A stretch of DNA of 64,000 nt, taken from NCBI GenBank assembly GCA_034687125.1, contig JAQGBZ010000122.1:62001-126000 (forward strand), written 5' to 3'. Shown here in pieces: positions 13,741 through 28,700 of this stretch. A program made the position numbers and the translations under genes. Source of the stretch: Neelides folsomi (taxonomy: Eukaryota; Arthropoda; Collembola; Neelipleona; Neelidae). The number at the start of each line of letters is the position of its first letter. Within the stretch, counting starts at the first letter, position 1. The notes under the pieces are model-generated. The model saw nothing but the letters and a program-made list of their open reading frames with translations, did not search any database and was not told where the DNA came from.

Positions 13741-16700
13741 GTGGAGGAAATAGAAGGAAAAGGATCACCGAACGAGAATGCGGAGTCAGACACTGAGGGA
13801 GGCTCATCAGCGACGCTGCATGGCTTTCAAAGACTTCACGGACTGCTCGAGAATGTGAGGTCAGGAGGACATGAGGGAGGGTCTCGTCACACGAGTAGTT
13901 CGAGTCATTCTGATATTCAGCCTGACAGGACCAGCGAGTCAACGAAAACTCGCGATTCGTCACGATCACCGTCGGAAAGCCCTGCTCATCGGTAACCTCT
14001 TCCTCTCACTAATGACCATCTCCCAGAGGATCAAACGTAGTCTTTGGATTACGACGACAATGTATTTAATCATTTCTTAACCCCAACCACTTTAAATGCC
14101 CCACTTTAATATCAATCCAATAAAATGTTAATGTGGAGGCTCAAGTTGACTATCAAGTGCTTTCCAATCTCAAACTTCCACAAAAAACTTTTTCACTTTC
14201 AAAACCATATATCTAAAGCCCATATTTTAACTCCGTCAATTTTTCACCCCCGGGTTCAATTTTGGGCTGATGAGAAAACCAATGTTCCATTTGATAAATA
14301 AAATGTGATTAGGGCGACAAATGGACAGATCATTTGAAAGGGTATTCTTTTAATCTAAATCAATTGGAAGTGCCACTTTCACACTTTGAGTCCTTTCTGG
14401 ATGAAGAAATTAACTTGAATTATGAACCTCCTTCTCGTGACAATCATTTCCTTTGAGAGGAGTTATATTAAATATCTACTCTATATAGATATTTGACAAT
14501 TTTCCCGATTGAGAGAAGGTGGAAGTGGAATTTCATAGTTAATTAGGGGAAAGTCACCAGAGAAGCCCAAACACCCTGCGTTGTTTGAAGTGCTCTCTTG
14601 ATTTATTATATTATATTCTGGCTAATGACCCTTTATCTAATTTTAATACAATGCGAAGCGGTAAATTAAGTTCAAATGGAAGAACCATATGAACCTTTTG
14701 GAACTGTCGTCCATTAGAGCTCAGAGAGTTGGTTGAGTCTTTTTTTACTTCTCCCTTGAGCGTCTCTCACGTCATGATTGAATAAAAAGGAGTTGAAAAG
14801 GCAGGAGAGCACTTTTATGTAATCCACAATATCCACCCGAGTTGGGATGAGCCAAGATCAATTTCTCCTCAATTGTCTCTCCATTTTGTTCCTCCACTCG
14901 TTTTCTCCTCCCCTAATGGAATCGATACTTCAATTCGAGAGGAAGAACAAAGAAAGGCTTTCCTAATTTATAAGGTAGGAACTTAAAATTGAAAATCATC
15001 TTTTGTTTACCTTCATCATGTTAGGAAAAATTGTTGAATGGGAAAGCACATCATATAGAAATTCCAACCCTTGCGGCTGGGGAAAGTAAACGACTTTTAT
15101 ATTCCGTCACTGAGTGGAAGGCTTGGAAGAAGTAATATCTGAGTTTTGAAACTCAGGAGAAGAATCATGAGATTATCATGAGAGACTTTTATAACTAACT
15201 TCGACCTAATAAACGAGAGTGAGAGATGAAAGCAAGTTGATCCCTTGAGGTGGAAGCCTAAGGGAGAATCCTACACCGTTTCATCTAATAATTGATTTCT
15301 GTTTGATTTTCCGGATTTGGATAAAAGACTTAAACTTAGTTTGGAGGCTTGAGATTTGGATTAGAACCGAAGGCCTCCATTACGCCCTTCGCTACTCTTT
15401 CCTTCAAACTTGAGTCACATTCATTCATCATTCGAGTCCTTTGGAGAAGAAACCTCTCACTTCTGCTTTTCCTCCACCATCCTTCCAATTGAACTTGACT
15501 TGGGATCCTTGGACGATTAGGCCTGAATCGCATTACACGACTATCAGCCTCACATCGATGGGAACAAATTTCTCCCTAAATTTTATATATTCTTCATTTA
15601 CCAAAGAACAAAGAGTCTTTAAGGGATTAAAATTTTAAAGGGTAATAATGAGTTCTACGTGTGGTATTTATCCAAGGTGGTAGAATATCTTCTCATGGTT
15701 TCCCATTTGGACAACTTCATATATAATATATACATATATACCAAACACTACTGGTGGCAGAGTTAAGTTTAATATTCCAAGTTGGGAAGAGGAGTAAATA
15801 AATTAAGAGGAAGAGTTTCAGGTTGGAAATCACTTGATTAAAACTTCCTTTACGGTCGACACTCAAAACCGAGTGAGAATTTGTTGTGTTAATCAACTTC
15901 TTCTTTGGCTCCTCATGCTGCGGCGGGATCGAGTTCCCAATTGAGATAGGCCCAATAGGGGAATCCCTCTCACCACTAATTGCCATCCAATTCCCCATCT
16001 CGATGCATCCCCTTATAACTCAAAGTCGTTCCTCAATAATTCATAAGTGCAATGGGCGAAAGGATTGGAAAGGGCTTCCGAGTGAGGGTTCATTTCAAAG
16101 ACCTTCATCCTCTTCCCTCTCTTTTTCAGACTAGAAGGGAGATCTAGATCAAAAAGTGTCGGGGAGCAACAATGGACGAATCTGCGAGCCGTAATGGCTT
16201 GGTATGCTCGGCTTAGAAGGATTAAGAGGTCGGTAAAATTTTGTCCCACCAGCCATCCTCAATATTTCCTTCATTTTTCGCTTCCTCGTCACTCAACCTC
16301 CTTTCTTATTACACATACAATTCCCTTCATTTAACACTCTTTATAGAAATTTATAAAAATTTACACGTGACATATATTATAATGATAAATATAATGTGAG
16401 CCTTTTAGTAAAAGTCAAAGTTTAAAAAAACGTGCCGAATTTTATTTTCTCCTTCTTTTATTTCTCACACTTTAACTCTTAATTGAGAGAGGAGGAGCGT
16501 TGAAGCGAGGAAGCGAGTTTCCCCTTTTAAATTTATCATCTTTCCCTTCTTTCCAGAGACACATTTGATGTTCTATTAAACAGATTTTGTTGTTTGTGCC
16601 CCTTCTTTATTAATTGAAAAAGCTATATACGTTACATTACTTCTTATATCTACACCTCTATGAGTAAATATTAGATTCCCCATTTCTGCCTCCATTTCCA

Positions 16701-19700
16701 TGCTCCGCAATTCCCCGTCGCCTTGCCCATCCATTAAGCCGTGACAGTTTAATAATCAATTAAAGACTTAGGTCAGTTCGAAATTTATTAAAAAAGTAAA
16801 TTAATCATTTTTATTAAAAACTTAAACTTCAAGGTAAAATGAGACAAGTACTATTACAAGATTCATTGCAAGACTTCAAAAAAGGAAAATGTTGTTAAAT
16901 TGTAAATTAAAAGTAGCGATCTCAACACGAAATTCCAATTTTCCATTTTAAAAATTTTAATTAAATTCTCCAATCTCCATTTTAACTTCCAATTATAATA
17001 TTAATAATTATAGTTCAGCTAATATTTATTTAATTTTATTGATAATTATGTGAGTTCGGGATTCGGATAAGGATCGCTACTATTGAGAAATTATGTATTG
17101 TATTGTACTGTAATGCTTGTTATCTTTTTAAGTATTTTATATAATTTTATAAATTTCTTTACGCTTTCATTAATAAAATGTGCTTAAAGATGTGGAAAGC
17201 ATGAGAATATTTTAAATTAAAGGAAATAATTAAATTATTACATTGTTCAATAATTATAATCTTTTCACGCTCATTCTTTGGTGTTAAATATTCCAACTAA
17301 TAAATTTGCCTTGTGGTAAAGCTTGCAGAATTTTCGAGAAGATATTTTGGGAATATTCTCTTGGGATTAATCTCGGCATGTCTATTAATACATTAGTAGT
17401 TACATAATACAACATTGATATTTTATTAATTTTACTTTTATGCATGTATTCTATGTAAATAGTAATATGGTGTTTCTTATATTCATTATAATGCTAAATA
17501 ACTCAATTTCTCATGTATTGTCGTGAAATAGATATAATAACTATAGATAATTTTAATGAATATATGAAGAAAATATTTCTATATGAAGCAAGTCCTATAA
17601 TTACATAATTTTAAATGCATAATTTAAGCACATGTTGGTAGTATAGGTATTATGAGTTTTATAATATGCAATATAAGATGTAATTGGGGACTAATTATGG
17701 GTTTTGTGGACGAGGTTCTCGTTGAGTATTTGATTCATTTTCTAACCAGGATGAAATAATTGATATTTCTTCCTAATCACTATGCAAATAAACTTCAATT
17801 ACTTTCTGGCATTTATTCCGCTTCTCTCATTGAATCAATTGAGGTCTTCAACTGAGCGAGTGAGTGAGGATTTGATATTCAAAGGAATCCACTTTGACGT
17901 ATTTCCTTTTATACTTCAATAATGGAAAGTTGTGAATTTGAGGAAAAAAGTGGAATAATAATTTCATGGCACATGGAATATTTCTGCCCCAATTTCCAAA
18001 TGATCCGCCAAGAGTGTGAAGTTGGTTTATTTTGTGGAGGTTCTTAAAAGAGAACATTCACAGCTTAAGCATTATAAATTTATACGTCCAGAGTTTGGGG
18101 CAACTCCGAAAGACGGAGGTTCATCCAATACAATTTATTCCCCGGGTGTTTATGGGGAAGGTAAAGTTTTGTATGTGTGTGATAAGGGATGGGTGCTGAG
18201 GGTCCTTTGGGTTCCATCCTGTAAACGACTATGGAAATGACCCTTTGGACCTCCCCTCAGTGAATAATGTCTTGTTGGGACCTCGGGATAATCCCGGGGT
18301 GGTCGCACTGCTAACCCATGTCTGCACTTCGACCCCGATCTGTGGAGTTAATGAAGTAAATCGCTGGTGTCGTGTCTGTGTCCTCCTCCTGTGACTCACT
18401 CACCCGTCGAGTCCATAAGGTTTCCTTGTCAAGTGGCCGGAACTCATTTTGTTTGTTTTATGCTCCTCAGAACAAAGTCCAACCAACGTTGGATGAAATT
18501 GAGAACCACGGTGCAATTATCCGGTGCAATTTCGTCGACTATCCAGAAAAAACCTCCTTTGAAGCGGGAAGATTCTTTCCTCAAGAGATTCTCCACGCGC
18601 CAGCAGGTTCCTGAAACTCAGGTATGTGTTTTATCAAAACAATTCCCTTTATTTCCATAAATTTGGTCTTTGGAAGTCGGAAGGATTTGGCCCTTATGGG
18701 GAAGGTTATTGACAGACTGTTGGCAAAGTCTCACACGCCCTCACAGGCCCCTTCATGAATATCAAATTAGAGGGTTTGATGGGATCGGACAGGGAACATG
18801 TCTGGTGGTTGAATACTCTTCTGGTCACTCCTCTTATTGTTAGTCTTCCCAGACAAAGAGAGAATGCCAATTTTATAGCTCTTATAAAACCTTCCTTGTT
18901 TTTCCTCCAACTTCCCTTCATTTTCCAAACACAATTTCCACAATCTACTACAATATATATTACACCAATAGGTATATAAGCTCTTATACATATATGTAAG
19001 TATGGTGTATGTGCTTATAGAGCTAAGCCTTTTATTTACTCGACCACATTCACATCTTTCGTTTGCATTTCCTTCCTCGGTGTATAAATCCATTTCGGGG
19101 TCTATTTCCTCTCCTAATGTCTCTTCTTTCTGGGCCTTGTAATCGGGAGAAACTTTGCGGTCGCCGAGCAGAGGAGAAATTTTCACTTTGTATCAAATAA
19201 CTTTCACGTATCATTCGGAATGAGGAGCCTTCGAGGCATTAACCTTTCGGAGAAGAAGAATAGCCCAACCGGTTGGTGGAAAATGGACAATTTCTCACAT
19301 GACCCGCAGATGAAATGGAGTGATTCCCACTTTTCTTCACCATGCCCAATTCCCTTGGATGATTGAGCGGATTAAATATTGGCCCTTCGTGATCTCCGAC
19401 TCATGATTACTTATATCTTATTATCCACTTCTCCTCGCTCGACCATCCTGATTTCTCCTGTTTCAGCCACCTGGAACAAGAGGCAGAGATGAATCTCGGC
19501 CGGGGGCGAACCAAATCGATTAAATTAAATAAACCTCACCAGAATTTTGATGGAAAATTCGATCGCTAATAGAAGCCTTTGAGGATCATTCTATCAAAAA
19601 TTTCCCCGTAAACCTCTTCTTCCACAGTTCTTAATGATGGATTATTGTAGATCTATACTTCAAAACACTTTAATCGTTCAATCAAACTTATGATACAAAG

Positions 19701-22700
19701 AATTCCTCTAAGTCTCGATCTATGACATTAATTAAAATAATATACCTAATAGCTAAACCAATAATTATGTGTAAAACAAATTTAAACGTTTTATATGTAA
19801 TATTTTTATATTTTATAAATACCCCAATGAAAGCATATATCTGTCTATAGTATATTGATGGTTGATGGTTTATGCAACAAGGGGTATAGAAAAGCTTTGT
19901 ATAATAACGCGAGAGAAGCTGCTGTTCATAAGTCGTAAGGACTGGTTAGGCTGTGATTAATCGCACAAAATTCAATGCAATTCAAATTAGTGATTTCAAT
20001 AGATAAGGTATTTATTACAATAACCAAGGTTAATCAAAATGTCGATGTGACAATTTCTCATTTAAAAATCAAACGTATCTATATTTATACTAATAAATGA
20101 ATACTTGGACGAATTTATGAATATATATGTGGGTTTGAAATTTAAAACGGGGTATCTCAAAATTTTAAATCGTTACTTAAGTTATATTTAAATTGAATTT
20201 TAGAAAAATTTTTATTAATAGTTGTTATTCGGATACTAAAACAAATATGGACTTAATGAGTTAATTGCGGATGTGTACCAATTACAAAATGCGATACTCT
20301 TTGTTTAGCTCTTGAGAAAAATTTCAATTTTCACATCTTTTATTTCCTATTCTCATCCTTTTTAATACATGTTAAATATTCAACTATTAAACTAATCAAA
20401 TGGTTTTTCAACGTTTAATGAGTACATAGGGTTAAAGATAAATGTAAACCCTATAAATATGCAGTTTATATGTTCTAAAAGATTGGCAAATTGATCATAA
20501 TTGGGTTTAAACACATCATTAAATTGCTGTACTATAGTATTTAATAAAAATATAACTTTAGTAAAATTCAAATCGTTAGTAACTGAAAACAAATTCTAAT
20601 TTTGAGATACCCCTTTTTAAATTGCAAACACACATATTTTATTCAATTGAATATTTTTGAGTGAATTCCAATCGAGCGAGTTTAATCGAGTCAAATTTAA
20701 GGAGAAAGTTTTAAAAGATAAAGTCGTGAAGGTGATAAGGTTGAAACGATTAAGAAAACCTAACCAAGTGCGTGAAGGAGCATTAAATGAAAAGGAAGAA
20801 AATGAATGGAATATTCCTATCAAGATCTCTGAAATACTGTTGGGGAATCCTCGTGAACAACTCCGAGCCTAAACCAGGAAATGAAGTCTTTCTCAAAGAC
20901 TCATTTTAATATACCGAAGTGTGAATCGATTTTGTAGCGTGGGTTTGAGAAGATCTTGAGTCGTTTAGGTAAAGAAATTCATATAATTCCCACAATCCGC
21001 AGAGGGTCCTTAAATTGCACGTAATGATAAGAAAAGACTTGAAAGAGGTGGCGAGTGAGACTTTGATTAAGTCTTTAATTTGTCTCTTCCTAGCCACAGA
21101 TTGTTTGAGAATGAGATCGATTTTGTTCTTGAGCATGAGAGTTCCTGAGTTCAGTCGGCCTTCTTGGTGTTGAAGGACCAAAGTGAAGTGATTTCACTTC
21201 TCATCATTTTCCATTTCTCCTTCTCGCCCTTCCCCACAAAGGACGGGAAAGGCCTTTAAAATTCGTATCCTAAATGAGTTGTTCTCCACATTTGGAATAA
21301 TGACATATAAAGAGTCTGTTTTTCTCAGGAGACCTTTGAGATCGGAGATGAGGAAGACGGCGTGGGCGGTGGCGGCAAGGGCCAAAAGAAAAAGAGGAGA
21401 AGGAATAAACTCCCTCGGACCGTCGTCAATCCGGACGGGAGCTTTTTCTTCTATTGGCTCATGATACTCACTTTCTGTGTTCTCTACAACCTATGGACTC
21501 TCATTGTCCGACAGAGTTTTCCCGAGCTTCAGGTCAGTCTTTTAATCTCTCCACAATGAAATCAAATCAATCCAGTGAATCCACTCCGATTCACAATCTT
21601 CCTGTTAAATAATCCTTGGTGGGATCTCTCAAGTGTCGACGTCTTAAACATCAGTAATTCTTCTCTATTTAGAAATACATTGAACTTTGAAAAGCTCCTT
21701 TGTTCTGTCACGGACAGATTGTTCAGACTTCCCCCCATATTTGAAAAAGTTTAAAATGCGGAAGGACGCCAAAATGTTGTTCAATAGATCTTTACATGTC
21801 TTTTTACTTTCTTCCTTGTTTCACATTTTCACGTTTTGATGAATTTCTTTTATCTCCACGCCCTCACGTCTCCGGAACACAATAATGAATGATTTTTATA
21901 AATGTTATCTAACAACTTTTTATGTCTTTTGTTCCAAACTTTTTCCCCTTTTATTCTCTTTCCATTCATTTGCAAAAGTAGGAGAGAATAAATACTTAAA
22001 TGTACGTAACATCAATTCTTACTATATGATACTTCTTTTATGTACCTATAAGTATAGGTATCTTACGTATCTTATTCACATGAATATAAAAATTTATCGC
22101 AATACCTACAGAATACTATATGGTATTTATTTGTACTGTGAACATAACGATGTACTTGTGTAGTGAGTAGGTATGTATTATTTATAAATTAATGAAACTC
22201 ATATAATTTAATTAACTTTCTCTTTGAAATTCAATTTATATACTCAAAAGGGAAAATTGACAATTATTGTGAAATTAACAGAAGTACTTTTATTTTATAT
22301 ATATTACAAAAACGAATAAAGCACAAATATACGATAATTTAATTAAATACTAATTGTAAGTTAGTAAGTAAATTACTATTTATAGAATATAATGTATACT
22401 TTAAATGCTAGATTATTTAAATATAGTAATTATGAATTTAAAGGTAATTTCAATGTTAATTAACTTTTCAGGAGGAGGTTAAAATTTTTTGGTATGCAGC
22501 CGATGCATTCTGTGACCTTGTATTTCTCTCCGACATCGCCGTCCAATTCCGAACCGGCTACTTAGAGCAAGGACTTATGGTTTACAAGACGAAGAAGTTA
22601 GCAAAACATTATGTTGGTTCAAAACCTTTCTTCTTCGACATATTTAGTCTTCTTCCCACGGATCTCTTCCAGCTTTACTTTGGGTCAAATCCACTTTTCA

Positions 22701-25700
22701 GGTAGAAATTATTCCTTCATTATAATCATAACTATTAAGTATCACTGAAGATCATAATCATAAGGTCATACATTTCGGGACTTTCTCCGCTTAAATATAA
22801 CATTTGCATATAGAGTATATTATATGTACTACTATTAGATTTGCATTATTTAATATACTTAAATATTTTTATATAAATTATTATAGAATATACAATATTT
22901 TGTTACGGAATATGAATATTGTTATAGAGTAAGTTCGTGCTGTATATGTTATAGTACAAGGTTGTATATTGCAACCCTTTTTACTTGAAAGTTTGAATTT
23001 CATATTAGATATGGACGTATGGGATTAGTATAGTATGGGTATATCCCAGATGATTTATTTGTCTGACTTTGAGAGTTTAAGTCGCGTTTGAATAATTTCT
23101 AAGATATTTGTGAGACTGGAATGGGAAACTAAGACCTCATGTCTTGGACTCGAAAAGGATCTTTAAATTGAAGCACTGGGAGAGTGAAAAGACTAGTGAT
23201 ATTTTGTCCCTACCTTTCTCTACTCTTTTGGAAGAATGCAGTCTGATAAAGTGAATCATTAATGAGATCTCGATGTCGTTCAATTTCCCTTTTTGGATTT
23301 ACATTCATGTTTTTCTTTCGCAGATTCCCTCGGTTCCTGAAAGTGTATCGGATCTACAACTATTATTATATGGTAGAAAGCAGGACGGTGTTTCCGAATG
23401 TATGGCGGGTTGTGAATTTAATTCACATTCTCCTACTTCTTGCTCACTGGTTCGGGTGTTTCTACTATCTTCTCTCGGAGGCGGAGGGGTTCCGGGGCCC
23501 TTGGGTTTATCCCGATCCCGAAGAGAACGATGATTTTGCTCCATTAACTCGGAAGTACCTTGGATCACTTTACTGGTCAACTCTGACACTCACAACTATT
23601 GGAGACCTCCCAACACCTTACTCCAATTGGCAGTAAGGAAAAATATAAACTATTATTTAAATTATGGACTCTCCGGAACAAGTTTGAAGGAATCTCGACG
23701 AGCTTTTCATCTCAACCATCTCATTTATTATTTGTAATTAAAAGATCCTCGTATAACATAACAACATGTCAGATGGCATTTAGAATTACAAATTTGTAGA
23801 TGGACCTGGAGCTGCATACGAATTACATTATTTGGTCAACTTTCAAAATCCTGTAGATGGTGAAGGTATATTTTGAAAGATTTTAAAGCTATTATGTTGA
23901 GGTTGGGGGAGATTCTGCTTTCTTCTCCTCTTTTTCCAATATTGGGATGACAATAACTCCGTAGGGGAACGTTTTCTTCTCCCGTAATTTATTGCTCCTT
24001 TCCTTCCTTGGGCCCGGAGAGTCTTTGGTTGTTTGGGTCGATCTTGTGAAAGTTGATGGAACAAATGTGAGGGATATGTTGAATGATAAGGCTCGAGCAA
24101 AGGGGCCTTGCCAGTCTTCTCAAGAACCATAGCGAGAGCCAATGTGCGGCCTGTGCCTTTGGGTCAAACCACACATTTAAGGCCTTTGACCCAGATGACA
24201 CTTCGTATCGAGACCAACCGCACAAGTCAAGACTCCTCCACATGTCCAGCAATAAAGGGTTCGTGAGTATTCCAGGAAGAAGAGTTGAAGGTTTCAAAGC
24301 CTGTCTTGGCTCCCATTCCTCTCTCAATTAATTATCAGACAACATTCCCCATCTAATTAATGGGGCTATGTCGGCAGAAGGCCATTAAGACATTTCCTTG
24401 CCCTCAACAGATGCAAAAACATGGAGATTTATCTCTTCATTATCACCGGTTCATTCACTATTGAGTTTCTCGGTTTGTCCACTACTTTGGAGGCTGTTCG
24501 TTTTCTCCCATCCTCATTGTATTTCTTTAGTATTTAGGAGAATGTTTCATTTTCCAAATCATAAGGTTCATTTCACCACATGGTTGACATGAGACGAACC
24601 GCTCGGGATTCCACAAACTTATTTTTCTTTCTCACAAAAGTTCTACAATTTTTGAGTTTGGGGAGAAGAAGTGAGATGTGAAGTCTCAGAGATTTTCTCT
24701 GTCTTCCCAGGATTGAGAAAAGAATAATAGATATGTTTTATTATTATATATCAATTGATCATATCGGTATCTAGTAATGTTGTTTTCTTTCAATAGACTC
24801 AATTTTGAGAGAGATCTTCAAAGTTTTCGAACAGCCTTCAATTTGTAGGATCAGATTTTCCCCCAATACTTCATTAAAACTCACGTTTTGCTTTCGAGCA
24901 TTAACGAGGAATGGTCGCCAAGACTCATTGGATGATTCTATTTGAAATACTTTTCAAAATATGTCTGTTCGAAGGCTTCGAAGCTTTAATTCTCTTTTTA
25001 TTGTGATTAAGTCAAACAATTGTTTTAAAACCTTAAAACTTATTTTAAATACTTTTTCACAATTTTCCGACTTTTGAACTAGCAAATTTAATTAGTGTTT
25101 TCCGAAGTAATCCAAAGATATAAAATTTTACAACTTTTTTATTCATAATATTTTGTTGAGTTCTTAATCGTCATGATTTTTTGCAGGTATTTGTTCACAA
25201 TTGTCAGCTATCTCATTGGAGTTTTCATTTTTGCAACAATCGTTGGTGAGTGGTCAAGTCTATCGTTTTAATATTGTTAAGTTTGAGTAAATTAAATATT
25301 CTTAATTATATGTATAATATAAGACTAGATATTATAATTAATAACTCTTTGTAACTACAAAAAGGTTCTTGAATTTATTATAAATAAATTTTGCGGTATT
25401 TTGACTAGTGTTGATATTTGGGAAGAAGGAGGTTTGAAGTAATCTCATTTGAGTGAAAAGTGGAGATGCCCAAGAGACTTCCTGTCTCTCACTACTCTTT
25501 CCATTAAAGGAGAAAAATTTTACATTGAAAAAATCAATATATTTAGTTGGGCGGATTAGCATATTACCCTTATACATATAATACACGTAGTATATAATAG
25601 GATGACCGTATTTATGGGCCCTGTAGTCTCATTTAAATAACTTTTTTTATTAGTAAACCAATTGACATGAAATTTGGATCTGGTATGTACAGTCGTATGT

Positions 25701-28700
25701 AGTATAAGGCAAAAAATGTTAGGTGTCAAAAGTCACCCCGTGACCTTTGGTGCATTGTTGAATTAAGGTCAACTTTTTACCATTTTTTCCTATCTTCTCA
25801 CTTGATTCACCTTTGAAGCAGTGTTTTGGATATTTTGTTGATATCATTTAAGGATCGAATTACCATAAAACGTTCTTAATCAAATTTTAATGTTCAAGAA
25901 TAAAAGACGTATTTTATCATTAAAAATGAAAAGAAATCTGGCTTTACCAATACCACTCATCTCAATTTCTCCTAGACAAACAATATGGTGAACCCACATT
26001 AAAGTAAATATCATAATTTGAACATTTCTCACCATTTAATTCATAATGATCTTAAATATAAATATAAACGTTAACTATTTAAATTAAAGATGAGCGAGAA
26101 AGGGGTAAGACCGATTATCGCCCGTCTTTCCTAGGACTTGAAACAACAGTTTGACCGAAATCCTGCCAGTTCCATTAGTAAACATTCAAAGGAAATTAAA
26201 ATCTCTAAACTCCAGATTTTCGGGAGGTTCATGATATTCTTGGATATCGTCCCTTCAAAATATCAAAAACTCGTATTTCAGAAGTGAATCAAGTGAGGAG
26301 AAAGGAAAAAGTGTAGAAAGTTGATCTTAATTCAACAATACACCAAAGGTCACGGGATGACTTTTGACACCTGACATTTTTTGCCTTATACTACATACGA
26401 CTGTCCATATTAGGTCCAAATTTCATTTCGATTGATAAATAAAAAAAGTTATTTAAATGAGACTACAGGGCCCATAAATACGGTCATCCTATTATATCTG
26501 ATCAACGTCATATTTTTATAGTAATCGACATCTCTGTTCTTATTATATGCGATGTTGATGTATAATATTTATGAAAATCTTTATGATAGTACATAGTTCA
26601 AAGAATAAATATCATAGAAAAGAGTTTTCATCTCTCAATCGACATCAAAATACAGTATTTTAACATAAGGATAATCAACTATATAATCTTATGTAGTATA
26701 CATTTATATAACTAGGTATATTACATATATAGTATATGGTACATTGATTTAAAATAAATAAGTAAATGAAAATACTTATGTAACTACTCTTACAATAAAC
26801 ACTCCCCAAAATGACATGGAATTACATATGTTAAGCATTTGGTAATTTGAAATAAGTGATTCGCTTATGCTAAGATATATACATAAGTAGGTAATTAATA
26901 AGGTTATGAGTACATAAGGTATGATTTAAAATATTCTCATGGTACTTAAATTGCTTTCAAATAATTCTTTCCAGGTCAAGTTGGGAACGTTATAACGAAT
27001 CGTAATGCGAACCGACTGGAGTTCGAAAGACTCCTTGTAAGTTTTCCAATCTCTCATTCATTATCTCATTCAATTTGGTGAAAGGGTTTAATTCTTATGA
27101 AAACTATGAGTGGAATTCTCCTTCAACTAAACTAATAAATAAAACTGTCAAAATCCCACCATTTTTAAAATATCATAAATTAATGATTTCCCATTATTAA
27201 AAATTCAAAGGAATTATTGTTTTTAATCATTTTGGTTAAACAACCTGCAAATATGTCAATAAACATTATAATAAGAAAGTTTAATATACTTGCATACATA
27301 TACTATAAATTCTTTTAATTCTGTTTTAGGACGGTGCTAAAATGTATATGAGGCATCACAAAGTAAGTTATGGTTTTTCAATTCATCTTTCCCTATTTAT
27401 TATCCAGGGAATTGTTTTTAACTCTTTTGGTTAATATGCATATACATATTTTGAACATAATATAATATAGGTGCCGCGTGATATGCAACGAAGAGTTTTA
27501 AGGTGGTATGACTACTCGTGGTCCAGGTAAATTCATTATTTCTTTCTACTGAAATCGTGCCAAAATGCAATTATATGGTACTTATGATTATTGATTGTTT
27601 GGTGGTGAATGTTTTTTTTGCTTTCTGCAGAGGAAGGATTCAAGGAGGGGGTGATATAAACACGGCCTTAGGTCTTCTACCTGACAAGCTCAAAACAGAG
27701 TTGGCCCTTCATGTCAACTTAAGTGTCCTGAGGAAGGTTAGCTTTTAATCACATACAGAACACAATATCGGTCAAGTGAGACATCAGAGGTTGGGAAACA
27801 ATTGGAAAAAATATATGTAATGGGCATATAATAATCTATATTCCACATGTTATTGGTTGAAATTCCTATATTATTGCATGTACTATAATACTTCACTATA
27901 GGGTTTTAATTATCTAAATATGGATTTCTCTATACACTAAAACTGTATTAAAGACAAAGACTACTTATATATGTAATAATATTAGAAATCACCAATAAAG
28001 AATAATGTATATTACATATGGGAATGAGCAAGCTAAAACGATATGATTCGGAAATTAATTTTATTTTGGGCGTTTCTAGAGATTTTAAAAAATGATTCAT
28101 TAATTTAAATTATCGTAATCAAGTTACCAATGTTCATAGGACAAATAATGGGGAAAGTTGAGTAAAATACAATTAGAGGAAAATACATAATGCGACAACT
28201 ACTTTGTTCATCATTCGTTGTGAACTTCATTTGCATTTTCAAAACTTCCATTTACTCATTTTGCGCTTTTCGCTATTCCTAATTTTATTACGATTAATCT
28301 TAATTTTAAATACAGAATATATAAAAATACGTAAATACTCAACCATTATTTTACTGTGAATAAAATTGAATTGTCATTAAAGAGTATTCAAAGTAGAAAT
28401 ATAATTAAGAAAAATAAAGATAAAGTATTTAACAATAACAGAGTGAGGTATAAGATTTAATTATAATTTAAAAATATTCAATTATTAATTAGCGTACTCC
28501 AGATATAACATTAAAATTGTTACGTTTAATAAATTTAAAAATCTCGGAAATCTCTAGAAACGCCCAAAATTAATTTCCAAATCATATCGTTTTAGTTTGT
28601 TCAATCCCATATGTGTAAATTTTAAGGACAGAAGCACTAACTAAACAAATTTCAAGATTTATACGAAAACGAAAGGAACTGTCTTTATATGATTTTCCCA

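Noticed and set aside
16912-17083. Inverted AGTAGCGATC match suggesting a small element
   Set aside because: Only 10 bp match and no target duplication is visible; chance is plausible.
18767-19186. 139-codon minus-strand frame in a channel intron
   Set aside because: Contains no domain-like pattern and overlaps an equally open plus-strand frame.
23989-24331. Overlapping 80-110-codon frames on both strands in a channel intron
   Set aside because: No motif on either strand, and the flanking channel exons join in phase without them.
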